From positions 62,001-126,000 of the forward strand of contig JAXDKG010000050.1 of assembly GCA_034667225.1 (NCBI GenBank): a DNA stretch of 64,000 nt, in the 5' to 3' direction. Shown here piece by piece: positions 1-9,062 of the stretch; the first letter of the stretch is position 1, and the number at the start of each line of letters is the position of its first letter. Both the position numbers and the translations under genes were made by a program. This stretch comes from DATMER01 sp034667225. GTDB taxonomy: Bacteria > Acidobacteriota > Thermoanaerobaculia > Multivoradales > UBA5704. The notes beneath the pieces were generated by a model. That model was not told the DNA's origin, made no database searches, and saw nothing but the letters and a program-made list of their open reading frames with translations.

Positions 1-399
<399 letters not shown>

Positions 400-424
400 G
401 TGCGTTTCCTCCGGTGGAGGGCCG

Positions 425-859
425 TCAAGCTCCCTCGCCCTCTTTTTCGGTGATCAGGCCGACCCGGGTGAAGCCGGCCTCGTTGAGGAGCCGCATCACC
501 CTGCGGACCTCCTTGTACTTCAACCGCTTGTCCGCCTTGACCACGACCTGGCGGTCAGGGTTGCTGGAGTGGATCTCCTCCAACTGGGACGGGAGGTTTT
601 CCTCCGTGACCCAGTTCTGGCCGATGAAGACGTTGCCGTCGGCCTTGACGGACACCTCGAGCTGCTTCTCGTTCTCGGCCATCTTCTCGGGATCCGCCGT
701 CGCCGGCAGGGTCACGTCCACGCCCTTCTGGAGCAGAGGCGTAACCACCATGAAGATGATCAGCAGCACGAGGCAGACGTCCACCAGGGGTGTGACGTTG
801 ATGTCGCTCCGGACTTCCGGAGCTTCCATCGTGTGCTTGCGACCCAGTTTAAGCAGCAT
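425..859 (-). CDS. exbD: ExbD biopolymer transport protein (second copy)
   Basis: A 144-residue ExbD with one membrane segment at about 25-44 and the conserved aspartate at D27 in D-I-N-V-T-P-L-V-D. The rest is a periplasmic domain. Its ATG overlaps the end of exbB by 11 bp, with GAAGAGAA in front, which suggests translational coupling; a second ATG at codon 11 is possible. Tandem ExbD paralogs behind one ExbB are common in bacteria with many TonB receptors, and the two copies here differ clearly in their periplasmic parts. Function is inferred from family and context. Confidence 0.93.
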   Translation of the reverse strand: MLLKLGRKHTMEAPEVRSDINVTPLVDVCLVLLIIFMVVTPLLQKGVDVTLPATADPEKMAENEKQLEVSVKADGNVFIGQNWVTEENLPSQLEEIHSSNPDRQVVVKADKRLKYKEVRRVMRLLNEAGFTRVGLITEKEGEGA

Positions 860-1529
860 TTCTCTTCTGCTTCTTCATGAAGAAGTCGATCAGCTCGGAG
901 GACGAGTTCGACATCTCGACCTGGAGCCGCTCGAGCTTGTTGGTGAAGTAGTTGAACATCCACGCGGCCGGAATGGCCACGAACAGGCCGAGCGCCGTAG
1001 TGACGAGCGCTTCGGAGATACCGGCGGAGACGGCGCCGATGCCGCCCGAGCCGGTGAGAGCCATGCCGCGGAACGCGTTGATGATGCCGATCACCGTGCC
1101 GAACAGGCCGATGAAGGGAGCGGTGGTGGCGATCGTCGCCAGACTGCCGATGCCCTTCTTGAAGTCGGAGACGGTGAGCAGGGTCGAGCGCTCGACGGCG
1201 CGGCTGGCCGCCTCGACGATCTCCAGGTCGTTGAGCGGGCTGCTGCCGTGCTCGAACTGGAACGACTGGAGCCCGGCGCTGACCACGCGGGCCAGGTGGC
1301 TGCCGGGGTACTTGTTGGCGGCGTCGATGACGGCCTGCGGCCGGTCGTGCTTGAGGTGCTCGGTCGCGAGCTTGGCGAACGCCAGCGACTGCTTGTGGGC
1401 CCTGCGGAAGACCAGGAGCCGCTCGACCGAGATGTAGAGCGACCAGACGGACAGGAGGAGCAGCGCGACGACCACGCCCTTGGCGATGGGCGTCATCGCT
1501 TCCCAGAGTCCTACGGGGCTGAAATCCAT
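849..1529 (-). CDS. exbB: ExbB/TolQ/MotA-type proton channel
   Basis: A 226-residue inner-membrane protein that forms the proton channel with ExbD. Three membrane segments are visible at about 17-37, 126-150 and 170-195. The conserved G-L-F-G-T-V-I-G-I-I segment sits in the second helix. A good Shine-Dalgarno (AAAGGAGAGG) precedes the ATG at 1529. It lies between tonB (32-nt gap) and the two exbD genes, all on the minus strand, which gives the standard TonB-ExbB-ExbD order. TolQ is the main alternative, but no tolA, tolB or pal gene is adjacent. Confidence 0.93.
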   Translation of the reverse strand: MDFSPVGLWEAMTPIAKGVVVALLLLSVWSLYISVERLLVFRRAHKQSLAFAKLATEHLKHDRPQAVIDAANKYPGSHLARVVSAGLQSFQFEHGSSPLNDLEIVEAASRAVERSTLLTVSDFKKGIGSLATIATTAPFIGLFGTVIGIINAFRGMALTGSGGIGAVSAGISEALVTTALGLFVAIPAAWMFNYFTNKLERLQVEMSNSSSELIDFFMKKQKRNAA

Positions 1530-1560
1530 ACGTTCCTCTCCTTTGCCAGCGCCGCGGCGC

Positions 1561-2343
1561 CTACTGCATAGTGAAGTTGACGGTTAGCGTGTAATAGACC
1601 TTGACCGGCTTGCCCTGCAGGGTTGCCGGCTTGAACTTCCACCTCTCGACGGCGTCCAGCGCGGCCTTGTCAAGGCCCATGGGCAGCCCCTTGAGGACGC
1701 GCGCGTTCACCACGTTGCCACGCTCGTCGATGATCGCTTCCACGATCACCACGCCCGTGACCCGGGCCTTGCGCGCCAGCTCGGTATAGACCGGCGGAGA
1801 ACCAGAGACTTTCTCGGGGCGCGACACCGCGCCGCCCACACGCAGGGGCTCGTCGTTGACGACGCCGCCCTCCACTCCGCCGACGACGCCGCCCGGCACA
1901 CCGCCGACGACGCCACCCACGACGCCGCCGACCACACCACCGGCAACGCCACCCTCGACGCCGCCTTCGACACCGCCCTCGACGCCGACGTCCTCGGCCG
2001 GACCCGGCTTGGGAATGTCCTCAGGCACGTCGACCGGCTGCACCGGCTCGGTCGGCCGGATCACCGGGATGTCCTTCGGGATCTCCACCTTCGGCGTCGC
2101 CTTGGCAGCCGGCGGCGGCGGCGGAGGCGGCGGCGGAGGAGGCGGCGGCGGGGCCGCGGCGCTGAAGAACACAACGTTGATCGGCGGTTCCGGAACCGGA
2201 TCCACCTGCCAGTAGTTGGCGAAGAGGAACGCGCCTCCCGCCGCCAGGTGGATCAGGATGGCGAGCGGCAGCACGATGAAACGTACCAGGCCGCTCTTCT
2301 TCTTTCTCTTCTCGTCCAGCTCAAGCAAGGAGTCTTCGAACAT
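1561..2343 (-). CDS. tonB: TonB family energy transducer
   Basis: A 260-residue periplasm-spanning protein. It has a cytoplasmic head, a membrane anchor at about 20-42, a run of 14 prolines near 65-78, a Gly-Gly-Val repeat tract and a C-terminal TonB box-binding domain ending in a W-K-F-K-P-A-T motif and Y-T-L-T-V-N-F. The domain couples the ExbB/ExbD motor to outer-membrane receptors. I chose ATG 2343 because AGGTGG sits 7 nt upstream; a GTG three codons earlier (2352) would start right at the stop of the preceding gene. Both the polyproline run and the GGV tract are low-complexity spacers that are expected to vary in length between strains. Confidence 0.92.
   Translation of the reverse strand: MFEDSLLELDEKRKKKSGLVRFIVLPLAILIHLAAGGAFLFANYWQVDPVPEPPINVVFFSAAAPPPPPPPPPPPPPPAAKATPKVEIPKDIPVIRPTEPVQPVDVPEDIPKPGPAEDVGVEGGVEGGVEGGVAGGVVGGVVGGVVGGVPGGVVGGVEGGVVNDEPLRVGGAVSRPEKVSGSPPVYTELARKARVTGVVIVEAIIDERGNVVNARVLKGLPMGLDKAALDAVERWKFKPATLQGKPVKVYYTLTVNFTMQ
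1856..1990 (-). repeat. 12-bp coding repeats in tonB (Gly-Gly-Val-x)
   Basis: About eleven imperfect 12-bp units encode G-G-V-(E/V/A/P) in the TonB spacer. The units differ mostly at the third codon and the variable residue. This is a likely site of replication slippage. Confidence 0.85.
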
Positions 2344-2352
2344 GATTTCCAC

Positions 2353-3198
2353 CTAGCTTTCGGTCGTCTTGGCCTGTGCGGCCTTCTTCTTTTCTTCTTC
2401 CTGCATCTTCTTGCGCAAAGCCTTCGCCTTGTCCACCCACTCATTGGCCTTGGCGGTGTACTCCATCTTCTTGGCCTCGTCAATCTGCAGCTTGGCCTTC
2501 TCACGGTACAGAAGGTTGTAGTAGACCATGGCCTCGAAGTAGTCGGGATTGATCCGGAGCGCCTCCTCCATGCCCGTAAGCGCTTGGTCGATGCGCTGCT
2601 CGCGCTGCGCCACCGGGATCGTCAGGTTCTTTTGGTGGAAGGCGGCGTCCCATTCGTTCACGGCGAGGGTGTAGAGGGCCTCGGCCTTGGCCTGGTTGGG
2701 GGGAAGCTGGTTGGCCAGCTGCCTGGCCTGGTCGGCACGGCCCGCCTCGATCAGCAGGCGGATGCGTGACGCCTGGATGTTGGCGTTGTCCGGGTCCGCC
2801 TGGGCTTGCTTCTCCAGATAGGCCAGCGCCTGGTCGTACTTCTTCGAGTTGACGTAGGTAGAGATCAGGTAGTCGCGGACCTTCTCGTCGTCCGGGTAGT
2901 CCTCGAGATAGCTCTCGAAGGCGTGGACGGCCAGATCGCCCATCTCGCGGTTGGCCTTGCTGTTGTCCCCCGGCTTGTAGAGGGCGAGGGCGCTCAGGCC
3001 CACCGACCGCCAGGCGAACGTCGCGCTCGGGTCCAGCTCCAGACCCTTCTGATACTGGGCGAGCGCCTCGCGGTAATTCTCGTTGAGATACCTCTCGTTG
3101 CCCTTCTTCATCTCCACGCGAGCCCGGACCTTGTGGCAGCCGCCCAGGAACGGGGTCAACAGCAGAAGGGCGAGAAGAACGGGAATGGGTCTTTTCAT
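2353..3198 (-). CDS. TPR-repeat lipoprotein
   Basis: A 281-residue predicted lipoprotein. The signal peptide ends in L-G-G-C, with the lipidated cysteine at residue 21. Several tetratricopeptide-like helical repeats follow, and the C-terminus is a lysine-rich helix (K-K-M-Q-E-E-E-K-K-K). The start at 3198 follows AGAGGTG; an upstream in-frame codon at 3219 would spoil the signal peptide. It is the first gene of the tonB-exbB-exbD operon, with 9 nt between its stop and the tonB ATG, so it probably acts with the Ton system in the periplasm. No enzymatic motif is seen. Confidence 0.82.
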   Translation of the reverse strand: MKRPIPVLLALLLLTPFLGGCHKVRARVEMKKGNERYLNENYREALAQYQKGLELDPSATFAWRSVGLSALALYKPGDNSKANREMGDLAVHAFESYLEDYPDDEKVRDYLISTYVNSKKYDQALAYLEKQAQADPDNANIQASRIRLLIEAGRADQARQLANQLPPNQAKAEALYTLAVNEWDAAFHQKNLTIPVAQREQRIDQALTGMEEALRINPDYFEAMVYYNLLYREKAKLQIDEAKKMEYTAKANEWVDKAKALRKKMQEEEKKKAAQAKTTES

Positions 3199-3418
3199 CG
3201 ATTCACCTCTCCGCCACATTAGATGGGAGCACCCTCGATTTGGTTCCCGGCGCCGACTCGAATTCTCGCGCGTCGAACAAGGCAGGTTGGGCAGGATCGA
3301 TACGGCTCACTCGCCCTCCCCTCCGAGCCCTTGCGAGCCCCCGGGGTTCCACCTTCACGGAGAAGCAGGAACCGTGCCGGAGGCTCCGGGAAAAACCGGA
3401 TGCTCCCTGCTGCATTTC

Positions 3419-4729
3419 TCAGACCGCGGTAACTGGAGACGGGGAATCCGGCAGAGCCGTCCCCTCTCCCCGCGACACGACGACAGCGGCGGCCAGGTCC
3501 CCGGTCACGTTCAGCGTGGTCCGGCACATGTCCAGAAACCGGTCCACCCCGAGAATGAGACCGATCCCTTCCACCGGGACCCCGACCAGGCCGAGAATGA
3601 GCGCCACCACCGGGATCGACCCGGCGGGGACGCCGGCCGTGCCGATGCCGCCCAGGATGCAGATCAATACCACCGTGATCTGCTCCCCGATCGACAGGGA
3701 CACGCCGTAGAACTGAGCCAGAAACAACACCGTCACTCCCTCGAACAACGCCGTCCCGTTCTGATTCATGGTCGAGCCGATCGTCAGCACGAAGCGGCTC
3801 ACCGAGGGCGGGAGCTTGAGATTCTCCTCGGCCACCTTGAGAGCGGTCGGGAGGGTCGCGTTGCTCGACGCGGTCGAGAAGGCGGTGATCATCGCCGCCT
3901 CGATGCCGCGGAAGAAGAAAATCGGGCTCATGCCGCCCAGGAACTTGACGGCGAGCGAGTAGACCACGAATTGATGGATGGCCAGGGCGAGCACCACGAC
4001 GCCGACGTAGAGCGCGAGCTGCTGCAGGATCTCATAGCCGAGCTGGGCCGTCAGGGTGAAGAGCAGCGCCGCGACCCCGATCGGCGCGAGCGAGATGACC
4101 CACCCGATCAGCCACATGGTGACGTCGTAGAGGCCCTGGATCGCCTCCTGGAGCCGGGCGGTGGCCTCGGTGCGGGTGATGGCCAGGGCGATCCCGAACA
4201 GCAGCGAGAAGAACATCACCCCGAGCATGTCCCCCTCGGCCGCCGACTTGACCGGGTTGTTGGGGACGATCTGGATCAGCAGGTCCATGCCGGTTTTGGG
4301 GGCGGTGGCCGAGGCCAGGGTCGCGGCGCGCTCGGCCGCGCCCGCGGTGAGGCGGGCCTTGAGCTCCGGCGAGATGCCGGCCCCGGGCTGCAGGACGTTG
4401 ACCAGGGTGACGCCGATCAGCACGGCGATGGCGGAGACCAGGATGGTGTAGAGCAGGGTCTTCAGGCCCACGCGCCCCAGCCGCCGGGGGTCGCCCATCT
4501 CCACCACGCCCAGGACGAGGGCGGAGAAGATCAGCGGCACGACCAGCATGAAGAGCAGGCGCAGGAAGATCTGCCCGATGGGGCCGGAGACGAGGCGGAC
4601 GAACCGCTCGAGCCCGGGGGCGAGGCCTGTCTCGGTCGCGAAAAGCAGGTGCGCGGCGATCCCCGCCACGGCTCCGAACAGGCCGCCGATCAGGATACGC
4701 GTGTGGAGGGGTAGGCGTCGTCTCGCCAT
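3419..4729 (-). CDS. DAACS family dicarboxylate/amino acid:cation symporter
   Basis: A 436-residue inner-membrane carrier of the GltP/DctA family, which takes up glutamate, aspartate or C4-dicarboxylates with Na+ or H+. The hairpin serine-rich motif reads S-S-N-A-T-L-P-T (288-295), and the substrate-site motif in TM7 is N-Q-N-G-T (322-326) where many members have N-M-D-G-T, so substrate preference may differ. The ATG at 4729 is preferred over an in-frame TTG at 4771; no clear Shine-Dalgarno is seen, and a TACGAT hexamer lies 13 nt upstream. It is divergent from the APC permease. Confidence 0.9.
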   Translation of the reverse strand: MARRRLPLHTRILIGGLFGAVAGIAAHLLFATETGLAPGLERFVRLVSGPIGQIFLRLLFMLVVPLIFSALVLGVVEMGDPRRLGRVGLKTLLYTILVSAIAVLIGVTLVNVLQPGAGISPELKARLTAGAAERAATLASATAPKTGMDLLIQIVPNNPVKSAAEGDMLGVMFFSLLFGIALAITRTEATARLQEAIQGLYDVTMWLIGWVISLAPIGVAALLFTLTAQLGYEILQQLALYVGVVVLALAIHQFVVYSLAVKFLGGMSPIFFFRGIEAAMITAFSTASSNATLPTALKVAEENLKLPPSVSRFVLTIGSTMNQNGTALFEGVTVLFLAQFYGVSLSIGEQITVVLICILGGIGTAGVPAGSIPVVALILGLVGVPVEGIGLILGVDRFLDMCRTTLNVTGDLAAAVVVSRGEGTALPDSPSPVTAV

Positions 4730-4880
4730 GCGCAGGGGGGGAATCGTAGAGGAAAACCCGCCAATCGCCAAACACCAGCCATCCGCCCGCTCCTCTGAGG
4801 CCGAGATTGCGCCCCAACTCCCTCCCGTGTCAGACTCCCGCCCGACCTGACCTTATACCTATAGAGACGGAGGCCACCCC

Positions 4881-6605
4881 TTGCTGCGAGGCATCTTCCG
4901 GACCAAGAAGCTGGACGACATCATGGCGACGGCCGAGAAGGGCGAAACGCTCCGCCGGGACCTCGGCGCCTTCCAGGTGACCCTGCTGGGGATCGGCGCC
5001 ATCATCGGCGCGGGCATCTTCGCCACCGTCGGCACCGCCGCGGCCGGGGACGCCTCCCGCCTCGGCGCCGGGCCGTCCCTCACGCTCTCCTTCTGCATCA
5101 CGGCGGTCGTCTGCGCCTTCACCGCCCTTTGCTATGCCGAGTTCGCGGCGGTGGTGCCGATCTCCGGCTCGGCCTACACCTACTCCTATGCCACGCTCGG
5201 CGAGCTGATCGCCTGGATCATCGGTTGGGACCTGATCATCGAGTACGCGGTGGGAAACGTGGCCGTGGCCATCAGTTGGGCCAATTACTTCCGGACCTTG
5301 TTGGACAGCGTGGGGATCCACTTCCCGCAATGGCTGGCCATCGACTACCGCACGGCGGCCAAGATCCCGGGGCTCCTGGAGAGCGCGCCGCACCTGTTCG
5401 GCTTTCCGATCGTCTTCAACGTGCTGGCGGCGGCGATCGTCTGCCTGATCACCGTCGTGCTGGTCCTCGGCATTCGCGAGTCGGCGCGCTTCAATGCCGG
5501 CATGGTGCTGGTCAAGATCCTCGTCCTGATCTTCTTCATCGTGATCGCGCTGCACTATGTCTCCCCCGGGGAGATGTCCGCCAACTGGCGCCCCTTCCAG
5601 CCCAACGGCTGGGGCGGGACGTTCGCCGGGGCGGCGGTCGTCTTCTTCGCCTACATCGGGTTCGACGCGGTTTCCACGGTTGCCGAGGAGACGCGCAATC
5701 CGGGGCGCAACCTGCCGATCGGCATCATCGCCTCCCTGGTCATCTGCACCGTGTTCTACGTCGTGGTGGCGGCGGTCTTCACCGGCATCCTGCCCTACCG
5801 GGAACTGGTCCAGCGCCTGGCGACCGAGCAGGCCGAGCCGCTCACCATGGCCCTCGACCATGTCGCGCCCAACCAGAACTGGGCCACCGGCATCGTCGCG
5901 TTCGGCTCGGTCATCGCCCACACGGCGGTGCTCCTCGTCTTCCAACTCGGCCAGCCGCGCATCTTCTTCTCGATGGCCCGGGACGGCTTGCTCCCCCAGA
6001 CCTTCGCCCGCGTCCATCCGCGCTTCCGCACCCCGCACGTGACGACGATCGTCACCGGCGTGCTGGTCGGGGGCTTCGCAGGCGTGGCGAGCATCGACGA
6101 GATGGTCGACCTGACCAACATCGGCACTCTCTTCGCCTTCGTGCTGGTGTGCATCGGCATCCCGATCCTCCGTTATACCGACCCGAACAGGCCGCGGCCG
6201 TTCCGCGTACCGTTCGGCCCCTGGCTGCTGCCGCTGATGGGCGTGGCCTCGTGCCTGTTCCTGATGATCTACCTGCCGCCGGCCTCGTGGTGGCGGTTCA
6301 TCGGCTGGCTCTTCCTCGGCATGGCGGTCTACTTCTCCTACGGCTACAACCACAGCACGGTGGGCCGGGAGGCGGGGCGGAAGGCGTCCGGGCCGGGTCA
6401 GAAGCTGGCGGCCTTCGGTTTCCTGCTGACGGGCATCGGCCTGTTCGTGATCCCGCACAACGCCGGCCTCGGGAGGCTGATCGCCGAGGCCTCGGCAGCG
6501 GGAGCCGAGGATCATGGCCGCGCCCTGTTCGGCCTGGTGCTGATCGTGGCCGGGATCGTGGCCGCGGTGGTCGGAATGCTCGTGGAGCGCTCTCGTGGAG
6601 AATAG
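4881..6605 (+). CDS. APC superfamily amino acid permease (CAT/YfnA-like)
   Basis: A 574-residue polytopic membrane protein. G-I-G-A-I-I-G-A-G-I-F at 37-47 is the TM1 substrate and Na+/H+ site signature of the APC fold, and about 12-14 hydrophobic segments follow. The pattern I-S-G-S-A-Y-T-Y-S-Y in TM3 and F-F-A-Y-I-G-F-D-A-V in TM6 point to the cationic amino acid transporter branch. The start is TTG at 4881, supported by GGAGG seven nt upstream; the ATG at codon 15 has no such site. Nine nt separate it from cstA, so the two are likely cotranscribed. Exact substrate is unknown. Confidence 0.9.
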   Translation: MLRGIFRTKKLDDIMATAEKGETLRRDLGAFQVTLLGIGAIIGAGIFATVGTAAAGDASRLGAGPSLTLSFCITAVVCAFTALCYAEFAAVVPISGSAYTYSYATLGELIAWIIGWDLIIEYAVGNVAVAISWANYFRTLLDSVGIHFPQWLAIDYRTAAKIPGLLESAPHLFGFPIVFNVLAAAIVCLITVVLVLGIRESARFNAGMVLVKILVLIFFIVIALHYVSPGEMSANWRPFQPNGWGGTFAGAAVVFFAYIGFDAVSTVAEETRNPGRNLPIGIIASLVICTVFYVVVAAVFTGILPYRELVQRLATEQAEPLTMALDHVAPNQNWATGIVAFGSVIAHTAVLLVFQLGQPRIFFSMARDGLLPQTFARVHPRFRTPHVTTIVTGVLVGGFAGVASIDEMVDLTNIGTLFAFVLVCIGIPILRYTDPNRPRPFRVPFGPWLLPLMGVASCLFLMIYLPPASWWRFIGWLFLGMAVYFSYGYNHSTVGREAGRKASGPGQKLAAFGFLLTGIGLFVIPHNAGLGRLIAEASAAGAEDHGRALFGLVLIVAGIVAAVVGMLVERSRGE

Positions 6606-6614
6606 GAAGCCGGA

Positions 6615-8300
6615 ATGAACCTGGCGCTGCTCGCCCTCGTCTTCCTGGTGCTGCTGGTCGCCGCCTACCGCCTGTACGGCGGCTGGGTGGCGCGCCAGTT
6701 CGTCATCGACGACAGCCGGATGACTCCGGCGCACCGGATGAACGACGGGGTCGACTTCGTGCCGACGCGTCCGTTCTACCTCTTCGCCCAGCACTTCTCT
6801 GCGATCGCCGCGGCGGGTCCTATCGCCGGGCCGATCATCGCCTGCCAGACCTTCGGCTGGCTGCCCTGCCTGCTCTGGATCGGGCTCGGCGTGGTGCTGA
6901 TCGGCGCGGTCCATGACTTTTCCAGCCTGACCGCGTCGGTGCGCCATGGCGCCACCTCGATCGCGGAGATCACCGGCGAGCACCTGGGCCGCAGGGCAGG
7001 ACTGGCCATGATGGCCTTCATCTGGATCGCCCTGATCTATGTGATCGTCGCCTTTACGGACATCACGGCCCGCACCTTCGTGGTGGGCACGGAGGAGCTG
7101 GCCGCCGGGACCTTCGATTTCCATCCGGGCGGCGCGGTGGCGGCCGCCAGCGTCCTCTATCTTCTCCTGTCGCTGGTGCTCGGGGTTGTCCAGAAGCTCT
7201 GGAACCCGCCGCTCTGGCTGGTGACGGTGATCTTCGTGCCGGCGAGCTTCGCTGCGGCCTGGGCGGGGACTCACCTGGCTGACGTGTTCCAGCTCGAAGT
7301 GGGCTCGTGGTCGATCGCGATCCTGGTCTACTGCGCGGTGGCGTCGCTGCTGCCGATCTGGCTGCTGCTCCAGCCGCGCGGATACCTCGGCGGGTTCATC
7401 CTGTACACGGCGCTCGCCCTCGGGCTGGTCGGCATCTTCTTCGGCGGCTACGAGGTCCGGCAGCCGGCGTTCAAGGGCTGGGACATTGGCGGCATGACCG
7501 GGACGCTCTTCCCCTTCCTCTTCGTCACCATCGCCTGCGGGGCCTGCTCAGGCTTCCACGGGCTGGTCTGCTCGGGCACGACCTCGAAGCAGGTGGACCG
7601 GGAGTCGCATCTGCAACCGGTCGGATACGGCGCGATGCTGGCCGAGGGCTTCGTGGCGCTGATCGCCCTGGTGACGATCATGATCCTGCTGCCGGAAGAG
7701 GCCAAGGGGCTCGGGCCCGGCACGGTCTACGGCAAGGGCATCGGCAACTTCCTGGCTCTCCTGATCGGCAGGGAGAACCTCCCCTTCGCGATCACCTTCG
7801 GGGCCATGGCCTTCTCGACGTTCGTCTTCGACACACTCGACGTCTCGACGCGGCTGGGGCGGTACCTTCTCCAGGAGCTGTTGGGGATGAAGGGCACGGC
7901 GGGCGCGGTCCTGGGGACGGTGCTGACGGTGGCGGCGCCGATGCTGCTCCTGACCTTCGCGGGCGAGGGGATGTGGCAGAAGTTCTGGACGCTCTTCGGG
8001 GCCTCGAACCAGCTCCTCGCGGCGCTGACGCTGCTGTCGGTGACGGTCTGGCTCTACCAGGCCCGCCGCCGCATCGCGTTCACCCTGCTGCCGATGATCT
8101 TCGTGTTGACGATCACCCTCTGGGCCCTGGGCAAGCTGACCTGGTCGAACCTGGCTGCCACGAAAGGCTTCGACGTCGAGCTGCTCAACGGCGTGGCGGC
8201 CCTGCTGCTGATCCTGCTCGCGCTCTATCTGGCTGTGTCGGCGCTGGTGAAGCTGCGGGGGGAGAAGCGGGGGGAGGCGGTTCCCGCAACATCCTTCTAG
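6615..8300 (+). CDS. cstA: CstA family carbon-starvation peptide/pyruvate transporter
   Basis: A 561-residue membrane protein of the CstA/BtsT family, known to import pyruvate or peptides in enterobacteria. The N-terminal domain has A-G-P-I-A-G-P-I-I-A and the H-D-F-S-S-L segment typical of the family, followed by many hydrophobic helices. It is shorter than E. coli CstA (about 700 residues) but near the usual size of the short branch. AGGAAG precedes the ATG. The gene follows the APC permease in an apparent operon, and its stop overlaps the convergent downstream gene by 4 bp (CTAG). Confidence 0.9.
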   Translation: MNLALLALVFLVLLVAAYRLYGGWVARQFVIDDSRMTPAHRMNDGVDFVPTRPFYLFAQHFSAIAAAGPIAGPIIACQTFGWLPCLLWIGLGVVLIGAVHDFSSLTASVRHGATSIAEITGEHLGRRAGLAMMAFIWIALIYVIVAFTDITARTFVVGTEELAAGTFDFHPGGAVAAASVLYLLLSLVLGVVQKLWNPPLWLVTVIFVPASFAAAWAGTHLADVFQLEVGSWSIAILVYCAVASLLPIWLLLQPRGYLGGFILYTALALGLVGIFFGGYEVRQPAFKGWDIGGMTGTLFPFLFVTIACGACSGFHGLVCSGTTSKQVDRESHLQPVGYGAMLAEGFVALIALVTIMILLPEEAKGLGPGTVYGKGIGNFLALLIGRENLPFAITFGAMAFSTFVFDTLDVSTRLGRYLLQELLGMKGTAGAVLGTVLTVAAPMLLLTFAGEGMWQKFWTLFGASNQLLAALTLLSVTVWLYQARRRIAFTLLPMIFVLTITLWALGKLTWSNLAATKGFDVELLNGVAALLLILLALYLAVSALVKLRGEKRGEAVPATSF

Positions 8301-9007
8301 AGGACGCCCCCCTCCGGCCACCGGCTCCAGTGGGTGTTGGGCTTGCGGCGAGGGCGATAGAGGGTCACGTCCCCGGTCACCAGCACCTTGGCGAGAGCCT
8401 GGAAGGTCGGGTTTTCGGCCGGCATGTCCCCTTCGGAAATGTCAGGATGGTTCCACTCGTCCAGCCGGAGGATCTGCGGCAGGTCGGCGGGGACGCGGGC
8501 GCGGATCTCGTCGTCCGTGGCCAGGAGGAGGTCGCGGTGCTCCGGCAGCAGGCCGCGCAGCAGCTCGAAGCCCTGGACCTCGGGCGGTATCTCCAGCAGG
8601 ATCTGCCGCTCCAGATAATGCTCCGGGCCTCGCGGCAGAGGCACTTGGCAGCCGCGGATGCGGAGGTCGGTTGCATCGCGGCGGAGGGTTATCCCGTCCT
8701 CGCCGAACAGCGGGCCGGAGTCGCCGTCGCTCACCGGCCGCAGGGTGTCGTCGGGACTGATCCCCGGCGGCCGCCGCAGGCAGTTCCCGAAGCAGTAGAG
8801 GGCATCGTCGATCCCGCCCGTCCCTCCCATGTGCGAGTTGAACCCCAGCACCTCGATCACGATCGCCCAGCGCTCCGCGTCCCGGAACAGGGTCATCCGG
8901 GTGGCCGCCGGATACACGTAGGCGTTGTCCAGGATCGGGAACGTGAACGCCTCCGCACATCCATCCAGTTGGGCGAGGATCTCGGACGCCGAGAAGGACG
9001 CTTTCAT
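8297..9007 (-). CDS. Uncharacterised conserved protein (DUF7003-like)
   Basis: A 236-residue soluble protein without signal peptide. The N-terminal half (F-P-I-L-D-N-A-Y-V-Y, W-A-I-V-I-E-V-L-G-F-N and C-F-G-N-C) resembles a family of unknown function that I recall as DUF7003; that assignment is from memory and not certain. The C-terminal half is acidic. There is no Shine-Dalgarno, but TAGAAT ends 7 nt before the ATG, which suggests a leaderless mRNA. It stands alone, convergent with cstA. No function is proposed. Confidence 0.75.
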   Translation of the reverse strand: MKASFSASEILAQLDGCAEAFTFPILDNAYVYPAATRMTLFRDAERWAIVIEVLGFNSHMGGTGGIDDALYCFGNCLRRPPGISPDDTLRPVSDGDSGPLFGEDGITLRRDATDLRIRGCQVPLPRGPEHYLERQILLEIPPEVQGFELLRGLLPEHRDLLLATDDEIRARVPADLPQILRLDEWNHPDISEGDMPAENPTFQALAKVLVTGDVTLYRPRRKPNTHWSRWPEGGVL

Positions 9008-9014
9008 CGACGGG

Positions 9015-9020
9015 ATTCTA
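9015..9020 (-). promoter_or_regulatory. -10 hexamer TAGAAT (leaderless type)
   Basis: TAGAAT ends 7 nt before the ATG at 9007 and no Shine-Dalgarno is present. Confidence 0.5.
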
Positions 9021-9062
9021 TGACACTCGCGGGCTCACCAGAGATGTTGAACTTCGATCAGC

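Noticed and set aside
4830..7274. 814-codon minus-strand frame opposite the APC and CstA genes
   Set aside because: Shadow frame in GC-rich DNA; its low-complexity Arg/Gly/Asp/His composition and lack of domains contrast with the clear transporters on the plus strand.
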